This document shows, piece after piece, positions 1-8,037 of a stretch of 64,000 nucleotides of DNA. Position numbers and translations under genes: made by a program. The notes under the pieces were generated by a model that was given only the letters and a program-made list of their open reading frames with translations, had not been told where the DNA came from and searched no databases. How positions within the stretch are numbered: the stretch's first letter is position 1; each line of letters opens with the position of its first letter. The DNA is from Anaerolineales bacterium. Lineage in GTDB: Bacteria > Chloroflexota > Anaerolineae > Anaerolineales > Villigracilaceae. Location: positions 3,224,001 to 3,288,000 of the forward strand of contig CP129482.1 of the NCBI GenBank assembly GCA_030583925.1, given 5' to 3'.

Positions 1-1
1 G

Positions 2-1075
2 CTGGATGCGCTTCTTATTCCGTTTCTCTCAATTTTAACTGCGGTCTTGTTGGGAGCCGTCATCATTATCAGCGTGGGTGGGAATCCCTTGGTGGCATAC
101 TACGGTCTGCTTCAAGGATCGTTCGGATCGGCAAGAGCCATTAGCGAAACAGCAGTCTGGGCAACCCCATACATCTTCGCCGGTCTAGCGGTCGCGCTGG
201 CGTTCAAGGGCGGCTTGTTCAATATCGGCGCGGAGGGACAACTAGCGGTTGGCGCGACCACAGCCGCGCTGATCGGTTACGCGCTTCCGGAATGGTTGGG
301 TTATAACTTGCCTCCAATCATTCACCTTCCACTGGTGATTTTGGTCGGCGCGGGTATGGGGGCATTGTGGGCGGCGATTGCCGGTTATCTAAAAGCGTAT
401 ACGGGCGGACACGAAGTGATCAACACCATCATGTTGAACTATATCGCGCTCAATACGATTTCATTTTTATTGAACGGTCCCATGAAGGACCCGAACCCGA
501 ACAATGTGATCGCGCGCACGCCTGAGATTGCCGACAGCGCCCGCTTCACGCCCATCTTCGACGGTCTGCGCGTGCATTGGGGCTTTATCCTCGCTTTGCT
601 TGCCGCGTTCCTGATCTGGTGGCTGCTCGGCAAAACCACGCTCGGGTTTGAAATAAAAACCGTTGGCTTAAACCCCGACGCGGCAAAATACGCGGGCATC
701 AACGTAAAACGCATCATCATCCTCACGATGGCGCTCTCCGGAATGTTGGCTGGGTTGGCTGGCACGATCGAAGTGACCGGGTTGAACTATCGCCACGAAC
801 TTGGGTTTTCCGTCGGCTACGGCTTCGATGCGATCGCCATCGCCCTGCTCGGAAAATCGCATCCGCTGGGGGTGGTGCTTGCCTCGCTCCTTTTTGCCGC
901 CATGCGTAACGGCGCGACGCGTATGCAGTTCCTCACACAAATGCCGGTGGACTTAATCTCGATGTTGCAGGCGTTAATCCTGCTCTTCGTCGCGGCGGAC
1001 GCGATCATCCGTTATATATATCGGATTAAATCTCAGGGCGAGCAAGTCGTGCTCACTCGCGGCTGGGGAGGCTAG
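2..1075 (+). CDS. BMP-type nucleoside/sugar ABC transporter permease 1 (5' truncated)
   Basis: Inner-membrane permease of the BPD_transp_2 family (YufP/NupP-like), which moves nucleosides or related solutes delivered by a BMP-family lipoprotein. The frame is open to the left edge of the window, and the codons before position 47 still read as plausible hydrophobic permease sequence (LDALLIPFLS), so the true start lies outside the window. Several hydrophobic segments are visible. The family-typical GLFNIGAEGQL stretch is near residues 55-66 counted from position 47, and GHEVINTIMLNY follows. The second permease gene follows after 7 bases and the ATPase gene after that, so this is one operon. 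The substrate-binding gene is probably just upstream. The exact substrate cannot be read from the sequence. Confidence 0.9.
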   Translation: MDALLIPFLSILTAVLLGAVIIISVGGNPLVAYYGLLQGSFGSARAISETAVWATPYIFAGLAVALAFKGGLFNIGAEGQLAVGATTAALIGYALPEWLGYNLPPIIHLPLVILVGAGMGALWAAIAGYLKAYTGGHEVINTIMLNYIALNTISFLLNGPMKDPNPNNVIARTPEIADSARFTPIFDGLRVHWGFILALLAAFLIWWLLGKTTLGFEIKTVGLNPDAAKYAGINVKRIIILTMALSGMLAGLAGTIEVTGLNYRHELGFSVGYGFDAIAIALLGKSHPLGVVLASLLFAAMRNGATRMQFLTQMPVDLISMLQALILLFVAADAIIRYIYRIKSQGEQVVLTRGWGG

Positions 1076-1082
1076 GAGCATC

Positions 1083-2195
1083 ATGGACTGGAGACGTTTC
1101 GGCTTCATCTTCCTCATCATAGTCGTTCTGTTTGGCGCCGTGGTTATGGTCGGCATCACTAAATCGTCGCCTATTCTGACGATCACAAGTATGTTGGCAA
1201 CCACGATCGCGGTCGCCACTCCGCTCACCTTGGGCGCGCTCTCCGGCGTATTTTGCGAGCGGGCGGGCGTGGTCAATATCGGAATCGAAGGGATGATGTT
1301 GACAGCCGCATTCTTTGGCTGGCTCGGCGCCATCTACGCGTATCATGCTTTCGGTCTTGAGAAATGGACCAGCATTTTCATCGGGCTTTTTTCCGCGATC
1401 CTCGCAGGCACGTTGATGGGCTTGCTCCACGCCGTTCTATCCATCACCTACAAAGTGGATCAAATTATCGGCGGAACGGTCATCAACATTCTGGCAGTCG
1501 GTCTAACCGGGTTTTTGAACCGGCAGTTATTCTTCGGTAAGGGAAGCGCCTTCGGCGGACAAATACCGAATTCGCCGGGCAACTTGTTGAACCTCAATCT
1601 ACCCATCGCAGACTTTTTCAGCCCCCTGTGCGCCGGAGGAAAAAACTGCCTCGATATTCTCGGCGCCATCGAATCGGTGATCGACCAGCGTCCCATCGCC
1701 ATTACCGCGATCGTTCTCGTTTTCGTTTCCCATTACGTGTTGTTCAACACGCGCTGGGGGCTGCGGACTCGGGCGGTGGGCGAATACCCCAAAGCCGCCG
1801 ATACTGTGGGTATCAATGTGATCAAAATGCGCTACATTAACGTTTTGATCGGCGGCGCGCTCGCCGGGCTGGCTGGCGCGTACTTCACGATCGAATCGGT
1901 CCCATCCTTCGAACCATTGCTCACCAACGGACGCGGCTTCATCTCGCTTGCCGCGATGATCTTCGGCAATTGGTCGCCGATCGGTTCGTGGGTGGCTTCG
2001 CTGTTGTTCGGCGCATCGCAGGCGCTCAACATCAAGATGCAATTGTTCCGCGATGTAATTCCGGCGCAATGGTCTTTTCTGCAAAATTCCTATGCGGTAG
2101 GCATGATACCCTACATCCTGACCATAATCATCCTCACCGGCATCATCGGCCGCACAACTCCGCCCGCGGCAGACGGCGTGCCTTACGAGAAATAA
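1083..2195 (+). CDS. BMP-type nucleoside/sugar ABC transporter permease 2
   Basis: Second membrane subunit (YufQ/NupQ-like, BPD_transp_2) of the importer. It has 370 residues, with an N-terminal signal-anchor-like segment and about eight further hydrophobic stretches. The family motif FCERAGVVNIGIEGMM lies near residues 57-72 and is the counterpart of the GLFNIGAEGQL motif in the first permease. A loop of about 40 residues (after GKGSAFGGQIP, including CAGGKNC) is longer than in many homologues. The stop codon is separated by a single base from the ATG of the ATPase gene, which implies translational coupling. Confidence 0.9.
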   Translation: MDWRRFGFIFLIIVVLFGAVVMVGITKSSPILTITSMLATTIAVATPLTLGALSGVFCERAGVVNIGIEGMMLTAAFFGWLGAIYAYHAFGLEKWTSIFIGLFSAILAGTLMGLLHAVLSITYKVDQIIGGTVINILAVGLTGFLNRQLFFGKGSAFGGQIPNSPGNLLNLNLPIADFFSPLCAGGKNCLDILGAIESVIDQRPIAITAIVLVFVSHYVLFNTRWGLRTRAVGEYPKAADTVGINVIKMRYINVLIGGALAGLAGAYFTIESVPSFEPLLTNGRGFISLAAMIFGNWSPIGSWVASLLFGASQALNIKMQLFRDVIPAQWSFLQNSYAVGMIPYILTIIILTGIIGRTTPPAADGVPYEK

Positions 2196-2196
2196 C

Positions 2197-3744
2197 ATGA
2201 CAAACAACGATATCGTTCTCGAAGCCAAGAGCATCACGAAAAAATTTCCCGGCGTGCTTGCCAACGATCAAGTGGATTTCGATCTTCACCGGGGCGAGAT
2301 TCATGCCCTGCTCGGCGAAAACGGCGCGGGCAAATCCACGTTGATGAATGTTCTGTACGGCTTGTACAAACCCGATTCCGGCGAGGTGACGGTCGAGGGC
2401 GTCCAGATGCAACTCAACTCATCGCGCGACGCGATCAAGCACGGCATCGGCATGGTGCATCAACACTTCATGCTCATCCCGGTCTTCACGGTGACGGAAA
2501 ATATCATGCTCGGCGCGGAAACAGACCACCGCGCCTCCCCTAACGAAGCCCCGCTCGTCAAACTGGATCGGGCGAAAGTGGCGCAAAAAGTTAGGGATCT
2601 ATCGCATCAATACGGATTGGACGTTGATCCCAACGCCGTGGTAGGCGATCTGCCTGTGGGCGTTCAACAACGCGTCGAGATCGTCAAAGCGCTGTATCGC
2701 AATGCGAATATCCTGATCCTCGACGAACCGACCGCCGTGTTGACCCCGCAGGAAGCGGAAGACCTCTTCCGAATTATGCACGACCTCACAGCAAAGGGCG
2801 TTTCTATCATTTTCATCACGCACAAGTTGAAGGAAGTGCTCGCGGTGGCAGACCGCATCACAGTCATGCGCGCGGGGCGCGTGGTCGGCGCTACGGTACC
2901 GGAGGAAAGTAACGAGCAGAAACTGGCTGAAATGATGGTGGGACGCGAAGTTATTCTCACCGTTCAGAAGAAACCCGCCCAACCCAAAGAAGAGGTTTTA
3001 GCCGTTCAAGATTTGCGAGTAAAAGACGTGCGCGGACTCGAAGCCGTACGGGGAGTTTCATTCGCCGTGCGCGAGGGTGAAGTGTTGGGCATCGCCGGCG
3101 TGCAAGGCAATGGGCAGACCGAACTGGCGGAGGCTTTGAGCGGCTTGCGCGCAACGGAAGGCGGTCACTTTTTGATCAACGGAAAGGATTTGACCGGCAA
3201 CCCCCCGCGCCCAATCACAGAGACCGGCTTGGCAAACATCCCCGAAGACCGCCAACGGCATGGGCTTGTATTGTCGTACTCCATCGCGGACAACCTCGTA
3301 TTGTGTGATTATTACCGCCCTCCGTTTGGAAAGCGCGGCATCATCCAGCAAAAAGAAGTTGATAAGAACGCAAGAAAATTGGTCGAGGAATTCGATGTGC
3401 GTACGCCGTCGCCATTCACCGCCGCCGGCAAGCTTTCCGGCGGGAATCAGCAGAAGGTGATCGTGGCTCGCGAACTCAGCCGCCCGGTCAAATTGTTGAT
3501 CGCATCTCAACCCACACGCGGGCTGGACGTCGGCTCGATCGAATATATCCACAAAGAGATCATCGCCATGCGCGACCGCGGCGTCGCGGTTCTTTTGGTT
3601 TCCGCTGAACTAGATGAGATCATGTCGCTGTCAGATCGCATCGCGGTGATGTATCGCGGTGAGATCGTGGCGACGATCGATCGCAAAGACGCGACGCGCG
3701 AACGCCTGGGCTTGTTGATGGCTGGGGTGTCTGAACCAGCCTGA
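2197..3744 (+). CDS. BMP-type ABC transporter, tandem ATP-binding protein
   Basis: Energy-coupling subunit with two ABC domains fused in one chain (515 residues), as in YufO/NupO and sugar transporters of the MglA type. The first domain (about 1-255) has a canonical Walker A, GENGAGKST, near residue 41, and Walker B LILDEPTAVL. The second domain (about 265-515) has the degenerate Walker A GVQGNGQTE, signature LSGGNQQK, and the Walker B region reads LLIASQPTRGLD, with SQ where DE is usual. That substitution is common in the second domain of this family. It forms one operon with the two permeases upstream. No terminator hairpin is obvious before the lipoprotein cluster. Confidence 0.93.
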   Translation: MTNNDIVLEAKSITKKFPGVLANDQVDFDLHRGEIHALLGENGAGKSTLMNVLYGLYKPDSGEVTVEGVQMQLNSSRDAIKHGIGMVHQHFMLIPVFTVTENIMLGAETDHRASPNEAPLVKLDRAKVAQKVRDLSHQYGLDVDPNAVVGDLPVGVQQRVEIVKALYRNANILILDEPTAVLTPQEAEDLFRIMHDLTAKGVSIIFITHKLKEVLAVADRITVMRAGRVVGATVPEESNEQKLAEMMVGREVILTVQKKPAQPKEEVLAVQDLRVKDVRGLEAVRGVSFAVREGEVLGIAGVQGNGQTELAEALSGLRATEGGHFLINGKDLTGNPPRPITETGLANIPEDRQRHGLVLSYSIADNLVLCDYYRPPFGKRGIIQQKEVDKNARKLVEEFDVRTPSPFTAAGKLSGGNQQKVIVARELSRPVKLLIASQPTRGLDVGSIEYIHKEIIAMRDRGVAVLLVSAELDEIMSLSDRIAVMYRGEIVATIDRKDATRERLGLLMAGVSEPA

Positions 3745-3831
3745 CCCGTCGGCTCGGACGCGGGAGGCAATCCGCTTACAAACAACAGAAGCGTAGGAAC
3801 AAAGGGGAGTTTATATCCGTCTGTATCCGTG

Positions 3832-3837
3832 TACAAT
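3832..3837 (+). promoter_or_regulatory. putative -10 box (TACAAT) of first lipoprotein gene
   Basis: TACAAT lies 24 bases before the ATG at 3861, and the Shine-Dalgarno GAGG is at 3850-3853. The upstream -35 is poor (TTTATA at about 3810). This suggests the lipoprotein gene is transcribed separately from the ABC importer. Confidence 0.4.
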
Positions 3838-3860
3838 TGACCCACAGATGAGGTAACGAT

Positions 3861-4778
3861 ATGCACAGAATTAAATTTTTCACCAGTCTTTTTTTTGCGG
3901 CGCTTCTGGCGCTTTCAGGTTGTAACCTGCCTTCGAACGCGCCTGCCACCGATGCGCCGGATGTGATCCAGACGAACGCGGCTCTCACCGTGGAGGCGCT
4001 GTTGAATCAACCGACTCCGTTCAACACGCCGACGCTTCCAGCCGCGCCGCCGACGAATACGGTTGCGCCTCCTCCGACCATTGCGCCTGCCACTTCCACT
4101 TTGTCTGCCTCTGCGACGCCAAATTGCGATCTGGCGCAATTCATCAAAGATGTGACGATACCGGACGGGTCGAGCGTTGACCCCGGCGATACGTTCACGA
4201 AGACCTGGCGTTTGAAGAATATCGGCGCTTGCACGTGGACCGGTTACGCGCTGGTCTTCGATAGCGGCGACGCGATGAGCGGCGCTTCGCCGATCTCGAT
4301 TGGAACCGTTAACCCGGGACAGGAAGTGGATGTTTCAGTGAACCTTACTGCTCCGTCTTCGAACGGCACGTATCGCGGGTACTGGCGTATTCGTAACGCG
4401 AGCGGCGTTCTGATTCCGGTTCAGGGAGGCTCGCAACAGGGTAAGTCGTTCTACGTGGAGGTTAAGGTTGGCGCGGTGTCTGGCGGTCCTTTTGCTGTGA
4501 CCAGCGTGTCCATGTCGGTTTCTGGAAGTTGTGGAAATTTCACCATCAAGGCAAATGTGACTGCAAATGGCGCGGGAAACGTAACGTACAAATGGATACG
4601 AAGTGATGGAGCGATTGACGGTGCAGCGCATCCGCCGATTGTGTTTACATCGGCCGGCGCCCAGCAGGTCAGCACAACCTGGTCGGTCTCAGCGCCGGCT
4701 TCATCTTTCTGGATGGATATCTATATTGACGATCCAAACCATCAGCAGTTTGGTCGGGCAAACTTCAGTTGTCCCTAG
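3861..4778 (+). CDS. lipoprotein with NBR1-like Ig domain (array member 1)
   Basis: Secreted, lipid-anchored protein of 305 residues with no known biochemical role. The signal peptide ends in lipobox ALSGC with Cys21. A short conserved motif follows (NAALTVEALL, 39-48), then a Thr/Pro/Ala-rich linker (50-87). The Ig-like domain of the NBR1/N_BRCA1_IG type spans about 90-203, with the hallmark TKTWRLKNIGACTW and YRGYWRIRNASG. The last ~95 residues (210-305) form another beta-rich domain ending in a Cys, which resembles the C-terminus of the next gene. The ATG has GAGG seven bases upstream. It is the first of five tandem paralogues, and a hairpin terminator follows the stop. The role is inferred to be surface adhesion or binding only. 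Confidence 0.85.
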   Translation: MHRIKFFTSLFFAALLALSGCNLPSNAPATDAPDVIQTNAALTVEALLNQPTPFNTPTLPAAPPTNTVAPPPTIAPATSTLSASATPNCDLAQFIKDVTIPDGSSVDPGDTFTKTWRLKNIGACTWTGYALVFDSGDAMSGASPISIGTVNPGQEVDVSVNLTAPSSNGTYRGYWRIRNASGVLIPVQGGSQQGKSFYVEVKVGAVSGGPFAVTSVSMSVSGSCGNFTIKANVTANGAGNVTYKWIRSDGAIDGAAHPPIVFTSAGAQQVSTTWSVSAPASSFWMDIYIDDPNHQQFGRANFSCP

Positions 4779-4794
4779 ATGAATGAAAGGTGAG

Positions 4795-4826
4795 AGCGCC
4801 CGGCACATTCTGTCGGGCGCTTTTTA
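4795..4826 (+). terminator. intrinsic terminator after lipoprotein 1
   Basis: An AGCGCCCG arm pairs with CGGGCGCT across a ~11-base loop and is followed by a run of five T. It lies 17 bases after the stop codon, so array member 1 is a separate transcription unit. Confidence 0.85.
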
Positions 4827-4833
4827 CAACAGG

Positions 4834-4840
4834 TATAATT
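4834..4840 (+). promoter_or_regulatory. putative -10 box (TATAAT) of lipoprotein 2
   Basis: A consensus TATAAT just downstream of the terminator, about 40 bases before the ATG at 4880. No good -35 is visible. The gene has its own Shine-Dalgarno (AAGGA) seven bases before the ATG. Confidence 0.5.
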
Positions 4841-4879
4841 CTTCCGTACGATGGAACAAAAAAAAGAAAGGATGTTTGA

Positions 4880-5815
4880 ATGTACGTGTTACGTTCATAT
4901 AAGATTTCGGTTGTGTTGCTCTGCCTTGCCTTGAGCATAGCGGCATGCGCTCCATCAACTGCACAGAGCGATGCGATCATCGCCACCTCGGTCGCGCTGA
5001 CGGTTGAAGCGGGCAAGCAAGCGTTAGCCACAAACACACCGGAACCTCCCCTGCCGACCCTCCCAGCTACATTAACGCCGGCAGTGGCAAATACACCCAC
5101 CGAGGCGCCAACCCTTAGCTCGGCGCCCTCCGACCCGGATTGTATTCACGCGGTTTTTGTCAGTGAATATCCACCGGATCAAGCCGTCTTCAAACCTGGC
5201 GCTGACTTTTCCAAAACATGGACGATCCGCAATGTGGGTACGTGCACATGGGATTACTCGTATAAGTTGATCTTCTGGAGCGGCGATGCGATGGGCGGCG
5301 CAACGTATTACAACTTGGCAGAGATCGTCCCGCCCGGTGACGATATCCCGATCACAGTTCAATTGAAAGCGCCGGAAGCGGAAGGGTTTTATACCGGTTA
5401 CTGGCGTCTGCAAACGCCATGGAACAAAAATTTCGGCGTCGGACAATATAGCCAGGCGTTTTATGCCACGATCCAGGTGGATAAAAGACCCCAGCAAGAG
5501 TCAACCGTGCTGAGTGTGACCTACAACATTGTCCGTGAACCGGCCACGGGCTGTCCCGCCAATGTGAAATACACGGTCTACGCGACCATTACAACGAACG
5601 GACCCTACGAGTTTAGTTATTACTGGGAGCAAAAGGATGGAAACGAAAGTGGGGTAAAGGGTTTAGATTTTGACGCTGCAGGTTCGCAAACTGTTTCTCG
5701 CGAATGGGTGGTAGGACGGGGAGACAGCCCCAACGACAGGTGGATGCAAATCATCGTCGTTGAGCCGGAACTGATCGAATTCGACAAAGCGGTCTTCTCC
5801 AACCCTTGTCCCTGA
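4880..5815 (+). CDS. lipoprotein with NBR1-like Ig domain (array member 2)
   Basis: Lipid-anchored surface protein of 311 residues. Signal peptide with lipobox SIAAC (Cys23), the short motif ATSVALTVEAG (35-45), a Pro/Thr linker (50-85), then an NBR1-like Ig domain (about 88-203) with SKTWTIRNVGTCTW and YTGYWRLQTPW. The C-terminal domain (about 206-311) aligns by eye with that of array member 1: a Cys near its start, a YxWxxxDG-like strand (SYYWEQKDG), a GSQTVSREW strand and a terminal Cys-Pro. The function is unknown. A terminator follows the stop. Confidence 0.85.
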   Translation: MYVLRSYKISVVLLCLALSIAACAPSTAQSDAIIATSVALTVEAGKQALATNTPEPPLPTLPATLTPAVANTPTEAPTLSSAPSDPDCIHAVFVSEYPPDQAVFKPGADFSKTWTIRNVGTCTWDYSYKLIFWSGDAMGGATYYNLAEIVPPGDDIPITVQLKAPEAEGFYTGYWRLQTPWNKNFGVGQYSQAFYATIQVDKRPQQESTVLSVTYNIVREPATGCPANVKYTVYATITTNGPYEFSYYWEQKDGNESGVKGLDFDAAGSQTVSREWVVGRGDSPNDRWMQIIVVEPELIEFDKAVFSNPCP

Positions 5816-5819
5816 TCAA

Positions 5820-5858
5820 CCGAAGCCGAGGCGGAAAATCCGCTTCGGCTTCTTTTTT
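5820..5858 (+). terminator. intrinsic terminator after lipoprotein 2
   Basis: The GAAGCCGA arm pairs with TTCGGCTTC, with an inner GCGGA/TCCGC pairing, followed by six T. It lies four bases after the stop codon. Confidence 0.9.
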
Positions 5859-5916
5859 GGGAACTCGCCAGCCTCCTTTGACGTTTAAAACCATGCCGAA
5901 TATCATGGAGGCATTT

Positions 5917-7200
5917 ATGAAACCTATTAATTTCAAGAAAGGCTTTTTGCTCGCTATCGCTTTGGCGACCATCCTAGCCTGCGGATCATTTTCAACGAGT
6001 TCTCCGCAACCAGCGGAGACTTTGAACGCGCTGTACACCTCTGCCGCGGAGACGCTGGGCGCCATGTCCACACAGGCGGCGAACACAGTCACGCCGGGGC
6101 AAACGGTTACGGTTACGCTTTCGATTCCTACCTCAAGCGTAACGCCTTTCAGCACGTTTACCAACGTGCCGCCTATTCAAATCACAAAATGCGACGCGGC
6201 GGCGTTTGTCACCGATGTAACCTTCCCAGATGGCGCGGTGGTCGGGCGCGGCAGCGCCTTCACAAAAATCTGGCGGTTCAAGAACGTCGGCACCTGCACG
6301 TGGACCAAATCCTATGCCATCGTGTACGTTAGCGGAGAAAAATTCGGGGCGTCGAATTCCGTTCCCATGCCGGTGCAGGTTGCCCCCGGTCAGACCGTGG
6401 ATATCCCACTCAACCTCACCGCGCCGGGCTCAGATGGACGCTATCGAGGCAATTGGAAATTACAGAACGCGTCGGGAGTCCTGTTTGGGGTTGGTACAAA
6501 TAGCGAATCCAACTTCTACGTGGATGTTACCGTCAGCGGATACACGCTGGCTGTGTACGATTTCTTCGCCAATTATTGCGATGCCGTTTGGAGAAGCGAA
6601 ACAAAGAACCTCGGTTGCCCCGGCACAGAAGGCGACAACAGAGGCTTCGTCCGCGCGCTGAACTCGCCAAAAATGGAGGACGGCGTCTCACGCGGCGACG
6701 CGCTGCTTACCTATCCCAATAAATCTGGAACGGGTTTTATCACCGGTAAATTCCCTAATTTCAATGTGAAGAACGGCGATCGTTTCCAGGCTTTGATCGG
6801 ATGTCAGCGCGGCGCCACCGATTGTAATGTGATCTTCCGCCTGCAATATCAGATCGGGAACGGCGATGTAAAAACGCTCGCCCAATGGCAGGAGGTCTAC
6901 GAAGGGTTGTACTATCCCGTCAGCGTTGACCTGAGCGCGCTGCGCGGTGAAAAGGTCAAATTTATCTTGACCGTCCTCGCGAACGGCACATCGCATGACG
7001 ACTTCGCAATGTGGGTATACCCACGCATCACGCGGCAAAGTTCCGACCCCGCCACTTCGACGTTCACCCCGACTCCTTCGCAGACGCTAACTGTCACGCC
7101 CACTTCGACCGTCACATCCACCCCATCGGAGACTCCCACTGTCACCGTAACGCCGACGGCTACCGAAACGCCCACCGAAACGCCTACTGCAACGCCGTAA
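5917..7200 (+). CDS. lipoprotein with NBR1-like Ig domain plus unnamed module (array member 3)
   Basis: 427-residue lipoprotein. The ATG at 5917 is chosen because GGAG lies six bases upstream and the signal peptide starts there (MKPINFKKGFLLAIA, lipobox ILAC, Cys22). A longer in-frame reading from 5806 would begin inside the preceding terminator. Conserved motif near 38-50, NBR1-like Ig domain at about 92-205 (TKIWRFKNVGTCTW). A further module of about 160 residues (208-370) follows, with CPGTEGDNRGFVR, GRFQ-like core and the DLSALRGEKVKFIL strand. The same module occurs twice in the 946-residue protein at 49203-52043. The chain ends in about 50 residues of Thr/Pro/Glu/Val repeats with nothing after them, which is odd for a linker. 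Confidence 0.83.
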   Translation: MKPINFKKGFLLAIALATILACGSFSTSSPQPAETLNALYTSAAETLGAMSTQAANTVTPGQTVTVTLSIPTSSVTPFSTFTNVPPIQITKCDAAAFVTDVTFPDGAVVGRGSAFTKIWRFKNVGTCTWTKSYAIVYVSGEKFGASNSVPMPVQVAPGQTVDIPLNLTAPGSDGRYRGNWKLQNASGVLFGVGTNSESNFYVDVTVSGYTLAVYDFFANYCDAVWRSETKNLGCPGTEGDNRGFVRALNSPKMEDGVSRGDALLTYPNKSGTGFITGKFPNFNVKNGDRFQALIGCQRGATDCNVIFRLQYQIGNGDVKTLAQWQEVYEGLYYPVSVDLSALRGEKVKFILTVLANGTSHDDFAMWVYPRITRQSSDPATSTFTPTPSQTLTVTPTSTVTSTPSETPTVTVTPTATETPTETPTATP

Positions 7201-7219
7201 CCCATAAAAACAATTGCGA

Positions 7220-7225
7220 TATAAT
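7220..7225 (+). promoter_or_regulatory. putative -10 box (TATAAT) of lipoprotein 4
   Basis: TATAAT preceded by TTGCGA, about 77 bases before the ATG at 7302. It sits directly upstream of a strong hairpin (7228-7267), so the expected transcript would begin within or at that hairpin. Confidence 0.45.
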
Positions 7226-7227
7226 GA

Positions 7228-7267
7228 TGCTGGAAGCGGCAACGATAAAACGATGTCGCTTCCAGCA
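7228..7267 (+). promoter_or_regulatory. leader hairpin upstream of lipoprotein 4
   Basis: Perfect 11-bp inverted repeat TGCTGGAAGCG / CGCTTCCAGCA with an 18-base loop containing two ACGAT words. No T run follows directly. It lies between the -10 box and the Shine-Dalgarno (GGAGG, 7290-7294). It could stabilise the mRNA, bind a regulator or act as a weak terminator for the preceding gene. Confidence 0.5.
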
Positions 7268-7301
7268 CACTCGTTTGACGGTTTTTCTCGGAGGTATTCA
7301 C

Positions 7302-8015
7302 ATGCGTGTTCGAAACACTTTTGGGCGTGCCGCGCCCATCCTGCTCGGTATCAGTTTGATCCTTGCAGGCTGTAATTTTGGCGCAACGCCCGTTCCTACA
7401 CAAGATCTCAATGCGATCAACACTTCGATCGTAGGCACTACGGTCGCGCAACTCTCCAGCCAGATGACCGGCACCGCGCTGGCTCTTCCTACATCAACGC
7501 CTGAACCGACCAATACGATTGCATCCATCGCCACAATCGCGCTAACCGCCAACAGCGCCTCCCCCACAGGCGGGATTCCCACAATTTCGTTTAATGCCAC
7601 GCCGCTTCCGGGTTTTACTCCTCTCGCCTCTCCTACCCAGGCCGGCGCAACCGCCGCCCTCGGAGACGAATGCAGCAATAGCGTTTTCGAAGGGGATATC
7701 ACCATTCCAGATGGATCTGTCTTGAAACCCGGACAAGATTTTACAAAGATATGGGCAATTCGGAATACTGGTTCATGCGCATGGGATGAGGGCTTTGCGC
7801 TTGTGTTTATTGGTGGAGACACGGCGATAGACCCTTACAATTATGAATTTAAGAAGACCAAAGATATAGTTTTAAGCGGAGAAGGTCTTAACATTGCCAT
7901 TAAATTGACCGCACCGCTCGCGCCCGGCGATTATCAAGGACACTGGCGCATGCGCAACGACAAGGGCTATTATTTCGGCACGATCCTCTCGGTGTACTTC
8001 ACCGTTAAAAAATAA
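7302..8015 (+). CDS. lipoprotein with NBR1-like Ig domain (array member 4)
   Basis: 237-residue lipoprotein. The ATG at 7302 has GGAGG seven bases upstream and begins a clear signal peptide with lipobox LAGC (Cys24). The motif INTSIVGTTVAQL (39-51) is the counterpart of the post-lipobox motif in the other members. A long Ser/Thr/Pro linker (50-120) leads to a single NBR1-like Ig domain at about 123-237 (TKIWAIRNTGSCAW, YQGHWRMRNDKG), which ends the protein. The next paralogue starts 22 bases later with no terminator between, so members 4 and 5 are probably co-transcribed. Confidence 0.84.
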   Translation: MRVRNTFGRAAPILLGISLILAGCNFGATPVPTQDLNAINTSIVGTTVAQLSSQMTGTALALPTSTPEPTNTIASIATIALTANSASPTGGIPTISFNATPLPGFTPLASPTQAGATAALGDECSNSVFEGDITIPDGSVLKPGQDFTKIWAIRNTGSCAWDEGFALVFIGGDTAIDPYNYEFKKTKDIVLSGEGLNIAIKLTAPLAPGDYQGHWRMRNDKGYYFGTILSVYFTVKK

Positions 8016-8037
8016 CTCTGCAATGAAAAGAGATGCT

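Noticed and set aside
7011-7301. Longer N-terminus for lipoprotein 4 starting within the previous gene
   Set aside because: The upstream part is a shadow of the Thr/Pro tail of lipoprotein 3, and the ATG at 7302 has GGAGG and begins the signal peptide.
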